A stretch of 64,000 nucleotides of DNA from Paenibacillus sp. 32O-W (GTDB lineage: Bacteria; Bacillota; Bacilli; Paenibacillales; NBRC-103111), in contig NZ_VEGP01000006.1 of NCBI RefSeq assembly GCF_007679495.1, positions 1 to 64,000 on the forward strand, in the 5' to 3' direction. Of the stretch, positions 35,116 to 44,563 are shown piece after piece. Each line of letters begins with the position of its first letter. The first letter of the stretch is position 1. A model generated the notes under the pieces. That model made no database searches, was not told the DNA's origin, and was given only the letters and a program-made list of their open reading frames with translations. The position numbers and the translations under genes are program-made.

Positions 35116-35751
35116 TCACGCCTCTTCCTCTTTGTTCAGATAGTAAGCCAGGCTCTGCAGATCCGTTGTAAAATCTGCATGATGAACCCTTATATGGGGC
35201 GGAACTTTAATAATGACCGGGGCAAAATTTAATATAGCCTCGATCCCGGCCTCGACAAACCGATCGGCTACATTCTGAGCCTCCGAAGCGGGAACCGTAA
35301 TAATCCCGATCCTTATTTGCAGCTCCCGGATCGTATCGGTCAGCTCCGACATCGGAAGCACGGTTAAATTGTTCATGTTCTGCCCGATCTTGGACTTCTC
35401 CGCATCAAACACAGCGACAATCTTCATGTTATCCTGCAAATAAGCATTATAATTACACAAAGCTCTGCCTAAGTTACCCGCTCCGACCAGCGCCACTTGA
35501 ATTCTTTGGTCCAGCTTCAAAATTTGTCGAATCTTCTCTATGAGATACTTAACGTCGTAGCCGATTCCCTTCTTGCCGAACTCGCCGAAATAAGCCAAAT
35601 CTTTGCGGATTTGGGCCGGATTGAGATCCAGCTTGCTTCCTAAATCCTGAGAGGATACGGTAGTTACGTTCATCCGGTTTAATTCGTTCAGGAAGCGCAA
35701 ATAAATGGGGAGCCGCCTAACGACGGCTTCGGATATTTTCATCGATTTCAA
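35116..35751 (-). CDS. rex: redox-sensing transcriptional repressor Rex
   Basis: The 211-residue repressor senses the NADH/NAD+ ratio. The N-terminal winged helix contains LDLNPAQIRKDLAYFGEFG, the Rossmann NAD site is VALVGAGNLGRAL, and the C-terminal swapped helix is near DLQSLAYYLNKEEEA. I chose the TTG at 35751: AGGAGG sits 7 nt upstream and the TTG overlaps the dinG stop as TTGA; an ATG three codons on (35742) is farther from the site. It follows dinG in the same transcription unit. Confidence 0.92.
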   Translation of the reverse strand: MKSMKISEAVVRRLPIYLRFLNELNRMNVTTVSSQDLGSKLDLNPAQIRKDLAYFGEFGKKGIGYDVKYLIEKIRQILKLDQRIQVALVGAGNLGRALCNYNAYLQDNMKIVAVFDAEKSKIGQNMNNLTVLPMSELTDTIRELQIRIGIITVPASEAQNVADRFVEAGIEAILNFAPVIIKVPPHIRVHHADFTTDLQSLAYYLNKEEEA

Positions 35752-38603
35752 GCGTGTTCCTCCTCCATCCATTGTTTAATCCGCGGAACCATCTGCCCGG
35801 TCGGCATGTGCTCGATTTTCGGCCCGGGCAAGGAGTAAAGAAAGTATTTGCCGTACTGGGTATCGATGACCCTGGTATCATATAAGATAACAATTCCTTT
35901 ATCGCTGGCCCTGCGAACAAGACGGCCGAAGCCCTGCTTGAAGCGGATGACCGCCTGAGGCACAGACAGCTTCATGAAAGGATTGAGATTACTTTTCTTC
36001 AGCTGTTCGCTCTTGGCTTCCGTTACAGGATGGTTGGGAGGCTGGAAAGGAAGACGAACGATCGCCAGGCAGGTCAAAGCTTCTCCCGGAATATCGACCC
36101 CTTCCCAGAAGCTGCTCGTCCCCAGCAATACGGCGGATTCGCTCTCCTGGAACAAGCGTGTCAGCTTGCTGCGGTTAAAGCTGTCTATCCCCTGCCCCAG
36201 CACCTGAATACCTGCCGAGGCAAGCCTTTCCTTCAATTCCGGATAAGCATTCTTGAGCATACGGTACGAAGTGAAGAGAACCAGCATGCGGCCCCTTGTT
36301 TCTACAGCTACCTCATGAAGCGATTCTACCAGCTTGTGTACGAAATAATCTTCTCCGTCTCTTCCTTTAATCCCGGGAAAATCCCGAGGGATGCAAACCA
36401 GCGCCTGCTTGCGGTAATTGAACGGAGAAGGAAGCAAAACGGTGTTCAGCTTATCCGACCTTCCCAGCCCCAACTGATCGCGGCTGTAATCAAAGGTCTT
36501 GTCGACGGAAAGAGTGGCGGATGTCAGAATAACGCTGTCTTTTTCATCGAACAGGGATTGCTGCAAAATTTTGCTTACGTCAGTGGGCACGCTGAACAGA
36601 TGAAGCGACCTCATCTTGAATTGAGGGCTTGCTTCGAGCCAATATACATAATCCGGATCGCTTCTCTTCATGAAGAAGCGCAGAGCATCTCTCTGGCGGT
36701 TTAGTTCTTTCACGGAACCGGCAAGGTCGGTCAAGCTGCCTTTAAGATCATGTTCCTCCTGCCAATCCTTCAACTCTTGCGCGAGACGGTCCAGCTTGCG
36801 GCTGATCTCGCCCAGGCCGATATAGATGTTATCCTCGATGGTCAGCAGTTTATCCCACTGCTTCGGCATTTGATCGTCCTTAATCCTAAATACAAGCTGG
36901 CCGGTTTCTCCCGACTCGCCCATCTTACCGTTCACTAGCTCGTAAAGCAGCTCGGCCAAATGATCCCAATGCTCTTTAACCTCGACCAGTTTAGGGTAGA
37001 TTCCCTCAATGAGAGCGTCCCATTCCGCAGAATGCTCCGGAAGCTCCCCGCCCAATCCTTGTAACCGTATGCGCAAGGACGGAAGCTGTCCGTTCTTACT
37101 GTCTCTAAACAATCGGGTAAGAGTATTCACGAAGGACATGTATTTCAGTTCGATTCCCATATGCTTGCTGGCGACCTCTTCCAGATGATGCGCTTCATCG
37201 ATAACCAGATGTTTGTAGGAAGGAAGCAGGCGATGATCCGCCTTGATATCGGTGAACAGCAAGGAATGGTTAGTAATGACCACATCCGCTTTATTGGCGT
37301 CATTCCTGGCCCGGTGATAGAAGCATTTTTTAAACCATGGGCAAGCCCGGTTTAAACAGGAGTCCGCATCGCTCTCAACCGTCCGCCAAAATTCGGCGCC
37401 TCTGCCCGTAAGATGAAGCTCCTCTTCATCCCCTCTTTCGCTTTCACTGAGCCAGACGATCATTTGTGCCGCGGTGAGACGTTCCTCTTTAGCAAAATTA
37501 AAGTCCTGTAGTTGGATCTTATTCTCAAACTTTCGCAAACAAAGGTAATGACTCCGCCCTTTAAGCACTGCCGCTTGAAAAGGAACCGGAAAAATTTCCT
37601 GCAGTACCGGAATGTCCCTTGTTCGCAACTGTTCCTGTAAATTGATTGTATGAGTGCTAATAAGTACCTTCTTGTCCTCACGGATTCCATGATATAAGGA
37701 AGGGATCAGATAGCCTAACGATTTGCCTGTGCCTGTACCCGCCTCGATCATCAGATGCCGGTCCGTATCGAAGGAGGAGGCCACCTCCTTAAGCATCCGG
37801 CTCTGGGCCTCCCTCTCCTCGTAAAAGTCGAACTTCTCCTTCATTCTTTGCTTCAGCCCGTCGTAGAACTCGTCGAAGGATACCTGCAGGGCTGCCCGAT
37901 CCTCTTCTGAACGGACAGGCTCATCGTCTCCCCAATCATCCACATTCATGGCAAATTGTCTGTAATATTTGTAGGAATCTTCGTCCAGGCTCACAGAAGC
38001 TTCCTTGCGCTCCAGCATTTCCTGCAAAAACCAGGCCAGATCGTTATTGGAATAATCATTCTCGAACAGCGCGGTGATTCTCTGAAGGACAAGCAGCGGC
38101 AGACGGTTGAGCTTCTGCAGGCATTTTAACCAAATCAGAGCGGTCGCCTCCGCGTCCGAATCCGCTTGATGAGGACGGGCATGCTCAACCTCCAACTCGT
38201 GACAGACGTTGCCAAGCTGAAGACTGGACAGCGACGGGAACAGAATCGTCAGCATATCCATCGTATCCAGAACAGGCCCTGAGAAGGGCATGTACCCGCA
38301 AGCATCCAGTGCCCGCTGCAAAAAGGCAAAGTCAAATCCCGCGTTATGGGCTACCAATGCGGTGTCATAAAGCAAAGGCTGCATCTCCATCATTACCTCT
38401 TCCAGAGACGGGGCACCCTGAACCGCGGCGTCGTCAATTCCGGTCAAAGAAGTAATGAACGGAGGTATCGACTGATTCGGTTTGACCAGACTTGAATAAC
38501 GCTTAACGATATTATCTTCATCTATCAGTACGAGGCCAACCTGAATAATTTCGTCCGTTGTCTGGCCCCCGGTCGTTTCAAAATCCAATACGGCATATTT
38601 CAT
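35748..38603 (-). CDS. dinG: DinG-family helicase with N-terminal exonuclease domain
   Basis: The 951-residue protein has a DEDD exonuclease domain (about 1-170) opening with VLDFETTGG, joined to an XPD-type helicase. Walker A is EAGTGTGKS and the DEAH box is VIDEAHHLEE. Four cysteines (YLCLRKFE, then DSCLNRACPWFKKCF) lie where E. coli DinG binds its 4Fe-4S cluster, so the cluster is probably kept; the Staphylococcus aureus relative has lost both cluster and helicase activity. Late helicase motifs include GTSSFWEGVDIPG and GFGRLVRRASDKG. Synteny with B. subtilis dinG (ypvA) beside panD supports the name. Confidence 0.93.
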   Translation of the reverse strand: MKYAVLDFETTGGQTTDEIIQVGLVLIDEDNIVKRYSSLVKPNQSIPPFITSLTGIDDAAVQGAPSLEEVMMEMQPLLYDTALVAHNAGFDFAFLQRALDACGYMPFSGPVLDTMDMLTILFPSLSSLQLGNVCHELEVEHARPHQADSDAEATALIWLKCLQKLNRLPLLVLQRITALFENDYSNNDLAWFLQEMLERKEASVSLDEDSYKYYRQFAMNVDDWGDDEPVRSEEDRAALQVSFDEFYDGLKQRMKEKFDFYEEREAQSRMLKEVASSFDTDRHLMIEAGTGTGKSLGYLIPSLYHGIREDKKVLISTHTINLQEQLRTRDIPVLQEIFPVPFQAAVLKGRSHYLCLRKFENKIQLQDFNFAKEERLTAAQMIVWLSESERGDEEELHLTGRGAEFWRTVESDADSCLNRACPWFKKCFYHRARNDANKADVVITNHSLLFTDIKADHRLLPSYKHLVIDEAHHLEEVASKHMGIELKYMSFVNTLTRLFRDSKNGQLPSLRIRLQGLGGELPEHSAEWDALIEGIYPKLVEVKEHWDHLAELLYELVNGKMGESGETGQLVFRIKDDQMPKQWDKLLTIEDNIYIGLGEISRKLDRLAQELKDWQEEHDLKGSLTDLAGSVKELNRQRDALRFFMKRSDPDYVYWLEASPQFKMRSLHLFSVPTDVSKILQQSLFDEKDSVILTSATLSVDKTFDYSRDQLGLGRSDKLNTVLLPSPFNYRKQALVCIPRDFPGIKGRDGEDYFVHKLVESLHEVAVETRGRMLVLFTSYRMLKNAYPELKERLASAGIQVLGQGIDSFNRSKLTRLFQESESAVLLGTSSFWEGVDIPGEALTCLAIVRLPFQPPNHPVTEAKSEQLKKSNLNPFMKLSVPQAVIRFKQGFGRLVRRASDKGIVILYDTRVIDTQYGKYFLYSLPGPKIEHMPTGQMVPRIKQWMEEEHA

Positions 38604-38705
38604 GTAAACCGTTCATCCCTTCGTTAAACAACTGCTCTTTAAGCATACCAGACTACAAAAAAAACGTCTATCGATGCAACGAACGGATGAACGATGCAGC
38701 TTTCT

Positions 38706-39329
38706 TCACCAGCGTAATTCCGAACCGTAAGCAAGGGAAAGCTCTATGCATTCCGGGTCTTCCTCGAAGGCCATGCGGAAATATTCCATCGCTTTTTCCA
38801 AATTGTTATGTTCATAATGAACGCAGCCCATTCCTGTATACGAAATGGCCTTTAATTTCCGATTTTCCGTCAATGCAAGCAATATTTTGAACTCGCGGTA
38901 GGCTTCCGCCAAATCCCCTAGGTGAAAATGGCAAAGTGCCAGATAAAATCGCCCCAACACAAAATCCGGCTGCTTGCGCACCATTTCGTCCAGCTTGGGC
39001 GCAGCTACTTCAAACATAGATAATTTATAATACCCTTGGGCTTCTTCGAAACCGGATTGGTTGGATGGATCTACCGGGAATCCCTCTTCTTTAGCCGCTT
39101 TGCCCTTAATTTTTGCTTTAACCGGTATTTTCCCTTGATTCGCCAGCGGAAGCAGTCTTCCCAGCTTCTCCTCGAAGCGGAGCCATTCCTCTATACAGGA
39201 ATCACTCATCGCCTTTAACGCAAGGAGCTGCTCATCCAGTAATTGCTTGCGCGCGCCCGACGCTGTAGAATATTCGGACATAATTTCCGTAAGAACTTCA
39301 TGCATGGTTGCAAACAAAGGCTTAAACAT
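38706..39329 (-). CDS. TPR-repeat protein
   Basis: The product is 207 residues, soluble, with a helical N-terminal half and two or three tetratricopeptide repeats after residue 95 (for example VLGRFYLALCHFHLGDLAEA and AISYTGMGCVHYEHNNLEKA). No catalytic motif is visible. I chose the ATG at 39329 (MFKPLFATM) with GGGTGGG upstream; the longer frame begins six residues earlier. It occupies the interval between dinG and panD. The function is unknown; TPR units usually bind proteins. Confidence 0.8.
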   Translation of the reverse strand: MFKPLFATMHEVLTEIMSEYSTASGARKQLLDEQLLALKAMSDSCIEEWLRFEEKLGRLLPLANQGKIPVKAKIKGKAAKEEGFPVDPSNQSGFEEAQGYYKLSMFEVAAPKLDEMVRKQPDFVLGRFYLALCHFHLGDLAEAYREFKILLALTENRKLKAISYTGMGCVHYEHNNLEKAMEYFRMAFEEDPECIELSLAYGSELRW

Positions 39330-39547
39330 ATCGATCCCACCCTGCAAGCGGAGTCCACGAACCTTCAGTAAGTTATCCGTGTAAATTCATTGTGTGTCAA
39401 GGGGGAGGGTTTCATTCAACCGTTCCATTAGTTACATCTCTGGATATTAGAACACATTTTTGTTAAAAGGTTTTATAAGCCAATAACTTTACTTTCCATC
39501 GTTTCAGGTAACAAATATGACTCCAACCGAGCCGCATATAATGAAAA

Positions 39548-39576
39548 GAAGGGCGCAACCTTTCCGTTGGCCCTTC
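39548..39576 (-). terminator. terminator of the pan operon
   Basis: GAAGGGC pairs with GCCCTTC, with an inner CAAC/GTTG extension. On the minus strand the stem is followed by TTTTC. It lies 29 bp after the panD stop. Confidence 0.85.
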
Positions 39577-39604
39577 AGCATATTTATATCAATGATTGCC
39601 GTAT

Positions 39605-39988
39605 TCAAACTACCGTTGAATGGGGTTCATGCTTCATCATGGAAATAACTTTATTATTTTCACCCAGTATAGCAACGGTAGGCACGAACGTTCTGGCTTC
39701 TTCCTCCGTCATCATAGCATAAGAAATAATAATGACATTGTCTCCCGGCTGCACAAGACGGGCGGCCGCGCCATTCAGACAAATCACTCCGGAGCCTCTG
39801 GGGCCAGGAATAATATAGGTCTCCAGCCTGGCTCCATTATTGTTATTGACAATCTGCACCTTCTCGTTAGGCAGCATATCGACCAGCTCCATCAGATCTT
39901 CGTCTATCGTAATGCTGCCGACGTAATTCAAATTGGCTTCCGTCACTGTCGCCCGGTGCAGCTTCGATTTCATCATCGTCCTAAACAC
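39605..39988 (-). CDS. panD: aspartate 1-decarboxylase
   Basis: The 127-residue proenzyme makes beta-alanine for pantothenate. The self-cleavage site Gly24-Ser25 is in NYVGSITID, generating the pyruvoyl group; the tyrosine in [12 protein letters not shown] lies in the active-site loop. The start is GTG at 39988 ([14 protein letters not shown]), matching B. subtilis PanD in register. It overlaps panC by 8 bp and ends the panB-panC-panD operon. Confidence 0.96.
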   Translation of the reverse strand: MFRTMMKSKLHRATVTEANLNYVGSITIDEDLMELVDMLPNEKVQIVNNNNGARLETYIIPGPRGSGVICLNGAAARLVQPGDNVIIISYAMMTEEEARTFVPTVAILGENNKVISMMKHEPHSTVV

Positions 39989-40904
39989 GGTTTGCTTCCT
40001 CCTTTGTGTCCTGATCGCCTAACGAATACAGCCGATTATCGATCAGCCGGGTTTGCCCAAACCTTACCGCCAACGCGATTAGTAACTGACCGTCATTCAC
40101 CGCAGCGGTTACCGGTTCTTCGTCCTCCAGCGGCAGGAATGATGGATACGAAACGATTTCCACATAATCGATTTCCGCCAAAGGAGCGGTGGCTATTCTC
40201 GATATTATATTCTGGCGAAGCTCCCGCGATCGGATGCCCGGCTGCCGGACCCATTCTTCCGCTTCGTTAAGAGATAGCTGCAGGACCAGCGCCTGGGTCC
40301 TCTCCTCGGCAGATAAATAAACATTGCGCGAGCTCAAAGCCAGACCGTCCTCTTCTCTAAGGGTCGGACAAGGAATGATTTCCACATTCATGTTCAAATC
40401 GCGGACCATCTGCTGAATGACGGCAACCTGCTGGACGTCTTTCATACCGAAATATGCACGGTCCGGCTGAACGATATTAAACAATTTGGTTACTACCGTG
40501 GCTACCCCGTCGAAATGGCCGGGCCTGGAAGCTCCACACAATCCTTCCGTAATTCCGGAAACCGAGACGGTCGTCAAGATCTTCTGCGGATACATCTCCG
40601 TAACGTCCGGCATGAAGATGAAATCGACCCCTTCCTGTTCGGCAATAGCCGAATCCCGCTCCGGATCCCGCGGATACCGTTCGAAGTCTTCATTCGGACC
40701 GAACTGCAGAGGATTGACAAAAATGCTCAGAACGACCGTCCCGCATTCTTCTCTGGCCCGTTTCAACAGACTCGCATGGCCTTTATGCAAATATCCGAGG
40801 GTAGGTACAAAGCCTATACGGCTTTCCTTCTCATCCTTCCCTGCCTGCCTCCGGCGCTCGGCCACCTTGCTCCGCATCTCTTCAATCGTTTTGATTATCA
40901 TCAT
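39981..40904 (-). CDS. panC: pantothenate synthetase (pantoate-beta-alanine ligase)
   Basis: The product has 307 residues, slightly longer than average. The nucleotidyl-transferase motif [15 protein letters not shown] (HIGH equivalent), the pantoate site [15 protein letters not shown] and the KMSKS-like region [15 protein letters not shown] are present. AGGAGAG lies before the ATG. It condenses pantoate (from PanB product) with beta-alanine (from PanD), the genes on either side. Confidence 0.96.
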   Translation of the reverse strand: MMIIKTIEEMRSKVAERRRQAGKDEKESRIGFVPTLGYLHKGHASLLKRAREECGTVVLSIFVNPLQFGPNEDFERYPRDPERDSAIAEQEGVDFIFMPDVTEMYPQKILTTVSVSGITEGLCGASRPGHFDGVATVVTKLFNIVQPDRAYFGMKDVQQVAVIQQMVRDLNMNVEIIPCPTLREEDGLALSSRNVYLSAEERTQALVLQLSLNEAEEWVRQPGIRSRELRQNIISRIATAPLAEIDYVEIVSYPSFLPLEDEEPVTAAVNDGQLLIALAVRFGQTRLIDNRLYSLGDQDTKEEANRV

Positions 40905-40943
40905 TGTGTGACACTCTCCTATCGGTGCTGTCCAGAGTTCTTA

Positions 40944-41798
40944 TTATTCTTTACCACCGTACAAGAAAGTCAACACATCGTCATCGCCTTGAAAAGCGTG
41001 GCTTGAGTCAGGATACTTCCGTTCCTTGACTTCCTGCACGTATTGGGAAATACCGCTGCGGATCTGATCGCCAATATTGGCATACGCTTTAACGAATTTC
41101 TTCGGGATAATCGGTGAACCGTATTGCAGCACGTCATGGAATACGAGCACTTGACCGTCACACGAGGCGCCCGAACCTATTCCAATCGTTGGAATGGATA
41201 ATTCCTTCGTGATAAGCTCCGTGAGCTCTTCCGTGACCAGCTCCAGGACGATGGCGAATGCCCCGGATTGCTCCAAAGCTTTGGCATCCTGCAGCAGCTT
41301 GGCCGCTTGGCGGGAAGTTTTGCCCTGCACTTTATACCCGCCAATCTGGTACAACGATTGCGGGGTTAAGCCCAGATGGCCCATAACGGGCACTCCGGCT
41401 TTGACACAAGCTTCCACAGTGGCGGCTATTTCCTCTCCGCCTTCCATCTTGACCGCCTTACCCATTCCTTCCTGCATAATGCGGGCCACGTTCTTCATCG
41501 TCTCATCCAGGCTGCCATGGTAAGTCATAAAGGGCATGTCGGTCACGACAAAAGGGACCTGGACCGCACGGGTAACGGCTCTTGTATGGTAAATCATATC
41601 ATCGAGAGTGACCGGCAGCGTCGATTCGTAACCGAGAACTACGTTGCCAAGTGAATCCCCCACAAGAATGGCGTCAATCCCCGCTTCTTCCGCCAATTTG
41701 GCAGACGGATAATCGTAGGCCGTAATCATCGTGATCGGCGTTCCATCTTTCTTCATCTTTTTCATTCTCGAGGTGGTGACCGGTTTTCTCGTTTCCAA
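40944..41798 (-). CDS. panB: 3-methyl-2-oxobutanoate hydroxymethyltransferase
   Basis: The product is 284 residues, a TIM-barrel enzyme that adds a hydroxymethyl group from methylene-tetrahydrofolate in the first committed step to pantothenate. VGDSLGNVVLGYESTLPV holds metal ligands, and VMGHLGLTPQS and IGIGSGASCDGQVLV are conserved. The start is TTG at 41798 with GAGG upstream. The 178 bp before it separate panB from a terminator and a probable small RNA or leader. Confidence 0.96.
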   Translation of the reverse strand: METRKPVTTSRMKKMKKDGTPITMITAYDYPSAKLAEEAGIDAILVGDSLGNVVLGYESTLPVTLDDMIYHTRAVTRAVQVPFVVTDMPFMTYHGSLDETMKNVARIMQEGMGKAVKMEGGEEIAATVEACVKAGVPVMGHLGLTPQSLYQIGGYKVQGKTSRQAAKLLQDAKALEQSGAFAIVLELVTEELTELITKELSIPTIGIGSGASCDGQVLVFHDVLQYGSPIIPKKFVKAYANIGDQIRSGISQYVQEVKERKYPDSSHAFQGDDDVLTFLYGGKE

Positions 41799-41974
41799 CT
41801 ATCCTCAACTCCTTGCCCTAAATTTGGGATACTAATTCCGCTACTGACCCATTCAGTTCCTGTGCAGCCGCCAGAATCCGTTATTCAGCACTTCTCCCGG
41901 ATAGTATAGCCGACTTCAGCTGCTTACATCTTCTTTAATCCCTGTTCCGTCCAACATCCTTTTAACAAACAATG

Positions 41975-42007
41975 CAAAAAACCCTTCTTAGCCGAACTAA
42001 AAGGGTT
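41975..42007 (-). terminator. terminator upstream of panB
   Basis: On the minus strand AACCCTT-TTAG pairs with CTAA-(G)-AAGGGTT and is followed by TTTTTT-GC. It is too far from the birA stop (290 bp) to be its obvious terminator. Confidence 0.75.
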
Positions 42008-42165
42008 CATAAATACACAAAGAAGCTGTGCTCCATGATCCTTCTGTCTCGGTCCGTATGGCTCAGAGCAGAATCCGATATGGGAAAGCGGGTCTATTCC
42101 ATTGTTTCAAAAAAAATAAAATCTGATCCGCAGAGTGCGATTCGTCAAGACGATACCGCCTCCTC
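41975..42165 (-). ncRNA. candidate small RNA or attenuated leader upstream of panB
   Basis: A sigma-A promoter (TGTTGA at 42195-42200, TATAAT at 42172-42177, 17-bp spacer) is followed about 190 nt later by a terminator (41975-42007). In between there is no ribosome site with a good frame, but local hairpins are possible, for example CGCA/TGCG near 42127-42137. The size and layout would fit an independent RNA such as 6S-like RNA, or an attenuator controlling panBCD. I do not recognise a known riboswitch. Confidence 0.45.
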
Positions 42166-42171
42166 GAAATC

Positions 42172-42200
42172 ATTATAACAAAATGTTCACAATTTCAACA
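42172..42200 (-). promoter_or_regulatory. sigma-A promoter of the panB-upstream RNA
   Basis: The -35 box TGTTGA (42195-42200) and consensus -10 TATAAT (42172-42177) are spaced by 17 bp. The spacer contains TTGTGAA, a half-site of the Rex operator, with a poorer second half. Confidence 0.7.
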
Positions 42201-42296
42201 TCATTTTTTTGCTGTTTTTTAGAGTTTAATACGCGCGGACTCTACGGGACAACGTTTGGACTTCCAATCACCGTTATCCTCAGACGTCTTTGAACG

Positions 42297-43262
42297 CTAT
42301 AACTGTATATCCCCCGAGTACAGCTTCATAGTTTCGCCATCACGCGTTTTTACCGTCAAAGCCCCGTTATCATCAATACTTTCCGCCGTGCCTTCCACCC
42401 AACCGTTATAAGTTTTTACTCTCAACGGACGGTTAAGAGAAATCGTCAGCGCCTCCCATAATGTACGAATGGGCGAAAACCCCTGCTGCAAGTACAGCAG
42501 ATAAAGCTCCTCGAATTTCTCCAGAAACCGGCGAATAATCTGAATCCGGTCAAGAGGCCTGCCGCATACGATTCGTAATGAAGTCGCCTTGCCGTCAAGC
42601 TCTTCCGGGAAATCATCCGCCTCCATATTCACGCTTATGCCGATTCCGGCCACCACATAATTCAAGCGGTCGTCTTCCCCGCTCGATTCCAGCAAAATGC
42701 CGCTCACCTTAAGCCCGTCAACAAGCAGATCGTTAGGCCATTTGATTCCGACGGCAACACCCAATTCCTGCCGCAACGTACGGCAAAGGGCCACCGCAGT
42801 CAACAGCGTCAACTGGGAGGTTTGCTTCAGCGGTATATGAGGCTTCAACACGATGCTCATCCAGATTCCTTTACCTTTGGGAGACAGCCATTTCTTGCCC
42901 ATACGGCCCCTTCCGGAAGTCTGTTCCTCAGCGAGCACGACCGTTCCTTCGGGGCAGCCTTGGCGCACTAGCTCATGGGCTACGTTCTGGGTGGAATCTA
43001 CCTGATCGTAAATACGGAAGGAGCTGCCGATCATTTCCGTTTGCAGCGAATCCGCCAGCTTCAACGGGTCAAGCTTGGCCGGCTGATAGACCAACCGATA
43101 GCCTTTTCTAGGCACGGCCTCGAATTCGTATCCTAACTTCCGCAGATTCTGAATCTGCTTCCATACAGCCGTACGGGAGCAGTTTAATTTCCGGCTAATT
43201 TCTTCACCGGAGAGAAAAGCCTCCGGATCATTTTGGAATAGCTCTAGCAAGCTTTGGTTCAT
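42297..43262 (-). CDS. birA: biotin operon repressor / biotin-protein ligase
   Basis: The product is bifunctional, 321 residues. The N-terminal helix-turn-helix (about 12-60) reads SGEEISRKLNCSRTAVWKQI. The ligase domain has the biotinoyl-AMP loop TSGRGRMGKKW and KWPNDLLVDGLKVSGIL, with a short C-terminal SH3-like domain. It activates biotin, loads it on carboxylases and represses biotin genes. Seven bp separate it from cca, as part of a long operon in the same order as B. subtilis. Confidence 0.96.
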   Translation of the reverse strand: MNQSLLELFQNDPEAFLSGEEISRKLNCSRTAVWKQIQNLRKLGYEFEAVPRKGYRLVYQPAKLDPLKLADSLQTEMIGSSFRIYDQVDSTQNVAHELVRQGCPEGTVVLAEEQTSGRGRMGKKWLSPKGKGIWMSIVLKPHIPLKQTSQLTLLTAVALCRTLRQELGVAVGIKWPNDLLVDGLKVSGILLESSGEDDRLNYVVAGIGISVNMEADDFPEELDGKATSLRIVCGRPLDRIQIIRRFLEKFEELYLLYLQQGFSPIRTLWEALTISLNRPLRVKTYNGWVEGTAESIDDNGALTVKTRDGETMKLYSGDIQL

Positions 43263-43268
43263 ACTCCA

Positions 43269-44558
43269 TCACTCATTTGCCAAATAATATTTAGCCTTGT
43301 CCAACAGGTCTTCTTTACGGTTAGCACAACGGCCGAGAGCTACCTCAAGCATTAGCCGGTCCATAACCCGGCCGAGCCAAGGTCCCCCTTGCCGACTGGT
43401 TAGAGTCAACAGATCTGACCCGGAAACCGCCAGCTCTCTAATCCCGGTCACCGGCATCTCCTTCAGCCAACGGCGCCCTTCATCCGCCGGGACCGAGCTC
43501 CATGCAGGACCGATTGCCAATGGAGGATTCCGTAAACGTCCCGCTGCTGCCGCATCCGCCAGAGCAAGCCACTCCGCCGCAGCATCCGCACCATATCGCA
43601 GAACCGCTTCTTTCCATACCTGTTCCAACTCTTCCTGGCCTGGGTCTGCAGACTTGGCTATTAAATGCCCGTCCATTTCGATAAGCTTGATCACCTTGTC
43701 GATGGCCAGCCTGGAGAAGGTCAGCATAGACAACCCATGGCGGGCCGCCTCTGCGGACAGCTCCATACTTCTCAACAGCCAGGCCCAGCGCAATAACGGG
43801 CGATCCAATAGATTGAGAAGGGAAAGCTCTGCGGGCAGTTCCTCTTCCGCAGTCCAGCGGATAACGGGCCAGTCCGGCTTTCTTTTCAAAAAATGCAGCA
43901 GCCCGCTGTTCACCAACAGAACAAGCCCCCGGTAAGGGTCCGAACCCTCCATCATCTTGTCCCATTCCGCCCTGATTCTCTCCATAGCGATATGCTGCAG
44001 CAGATCCCGGTTCGCTATTAACGACTCCCAGGTAGAGCTCTCTATCCGAAAGCGATAATTGGCGGCAAAACGAACGCAGCGGACCATCCTTAACGCGTCC
44101 TCGCGAAACCGCTCCCGGGCATCTCCTACACAGCGAATGAGCCCGTTCTGCAAATCTTCCAATCCGCCGAAAGGATCGATGACCGAGCCTGTCCCATCCA
44201 TCGCCATTGCGTTAATGGTAAAATCCCGGCGCTGCAAATCCTGTTCGAGGTTTTGCACGAAGGTGACTTCCTGGGGACGCCGGTAGTTCTCATAATCCGA
44301 CTCCGTCCTGAACGTCGTGACTTCATAGGATTTACCGCCATACAATACCATGACGGTCCCATGCTGAAGCCCTGTCGGAACAGTACGCTCGAATAGAGCC
44401 ATAGTTTGTTCCGGCAGGGCGGATGTCGCTATATCAATGTCATTCGTCGGCTGGCCTCTTAGCTGATCCCGCACGTAGCCTCCGACAACATATGCTTCGT
44501 ACCCGTTCTCTTTAAGACGGTTCAATACATAAACCGCTTCCGGTTCCAACGGAATCAT
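43269..44558 (-). CDS. cca: CCA-adding tRNA nucleotidyltransferase
   Basis: The 429-residue class II enzyme adds or repairs the CCA end of tRNA. The head domain has YVVGGYVRDQLRG and the metal pair in NDIDIATSA, then RRDFTINAMA and the template region REDALRMVRCVRFA. I chose the ATG at 44558 because GGGG lies 8 nt upstream, just past the bshA stop; the longer frame to 44600 would overlap bshA by 37 bp. The C-terminal third is variable, as usual for the family. Confidence 0.94.
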   Translation of the reverse strand: MIPLEPEAVYVLNRLKENGYEAYVVGGYVRDQLRGQPTNDIDIATSALPEQTMALFERTVPTGLQHGTVMVLYGGKSYEVTTFRTESDYENYRRPQEVTFVQNLEQDLQRRDFTINAMAMDGTGSVIDPFGGLEDLQNGLIRCVGDARERFREDALRMVRCVRFAANYRFRIESSTWESLIANRDLLQHIAMERIRAEWDKMMEGSDPYRGLVLLVNSGLLHFLKRKPDWPVIRWTAEEELPAELSLLNLLDRPLLRWAWLLRSMELSAEAARHGLSMLTFSRLAIDKVIKLIEMDGHLIAKSADPGQEELEQVWKEAVLRYGADAAAEWLALADAAAAGRLRNPPLAIGPAWSSVPADEGRRWLKEMPVTGIRELAVSGSDLLTLTSRQGGPWLGRVMDRLMLEVALGRCANRKEDLLDKAKYYLANE

Positions 44559-44563
44559 TCTTA

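Larger units (their letters stand above)
41799..42296. other. intergenic stretch between birA and panB
   Basis: There is no protein gene here. The part from 41975 to 42200 holds a promoter, a transcribed leader and a terminator on the minus strand, described separately. The remaining 41799-41974 upstream of panB shows no other clear hairpin. Confidence 0.55.
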
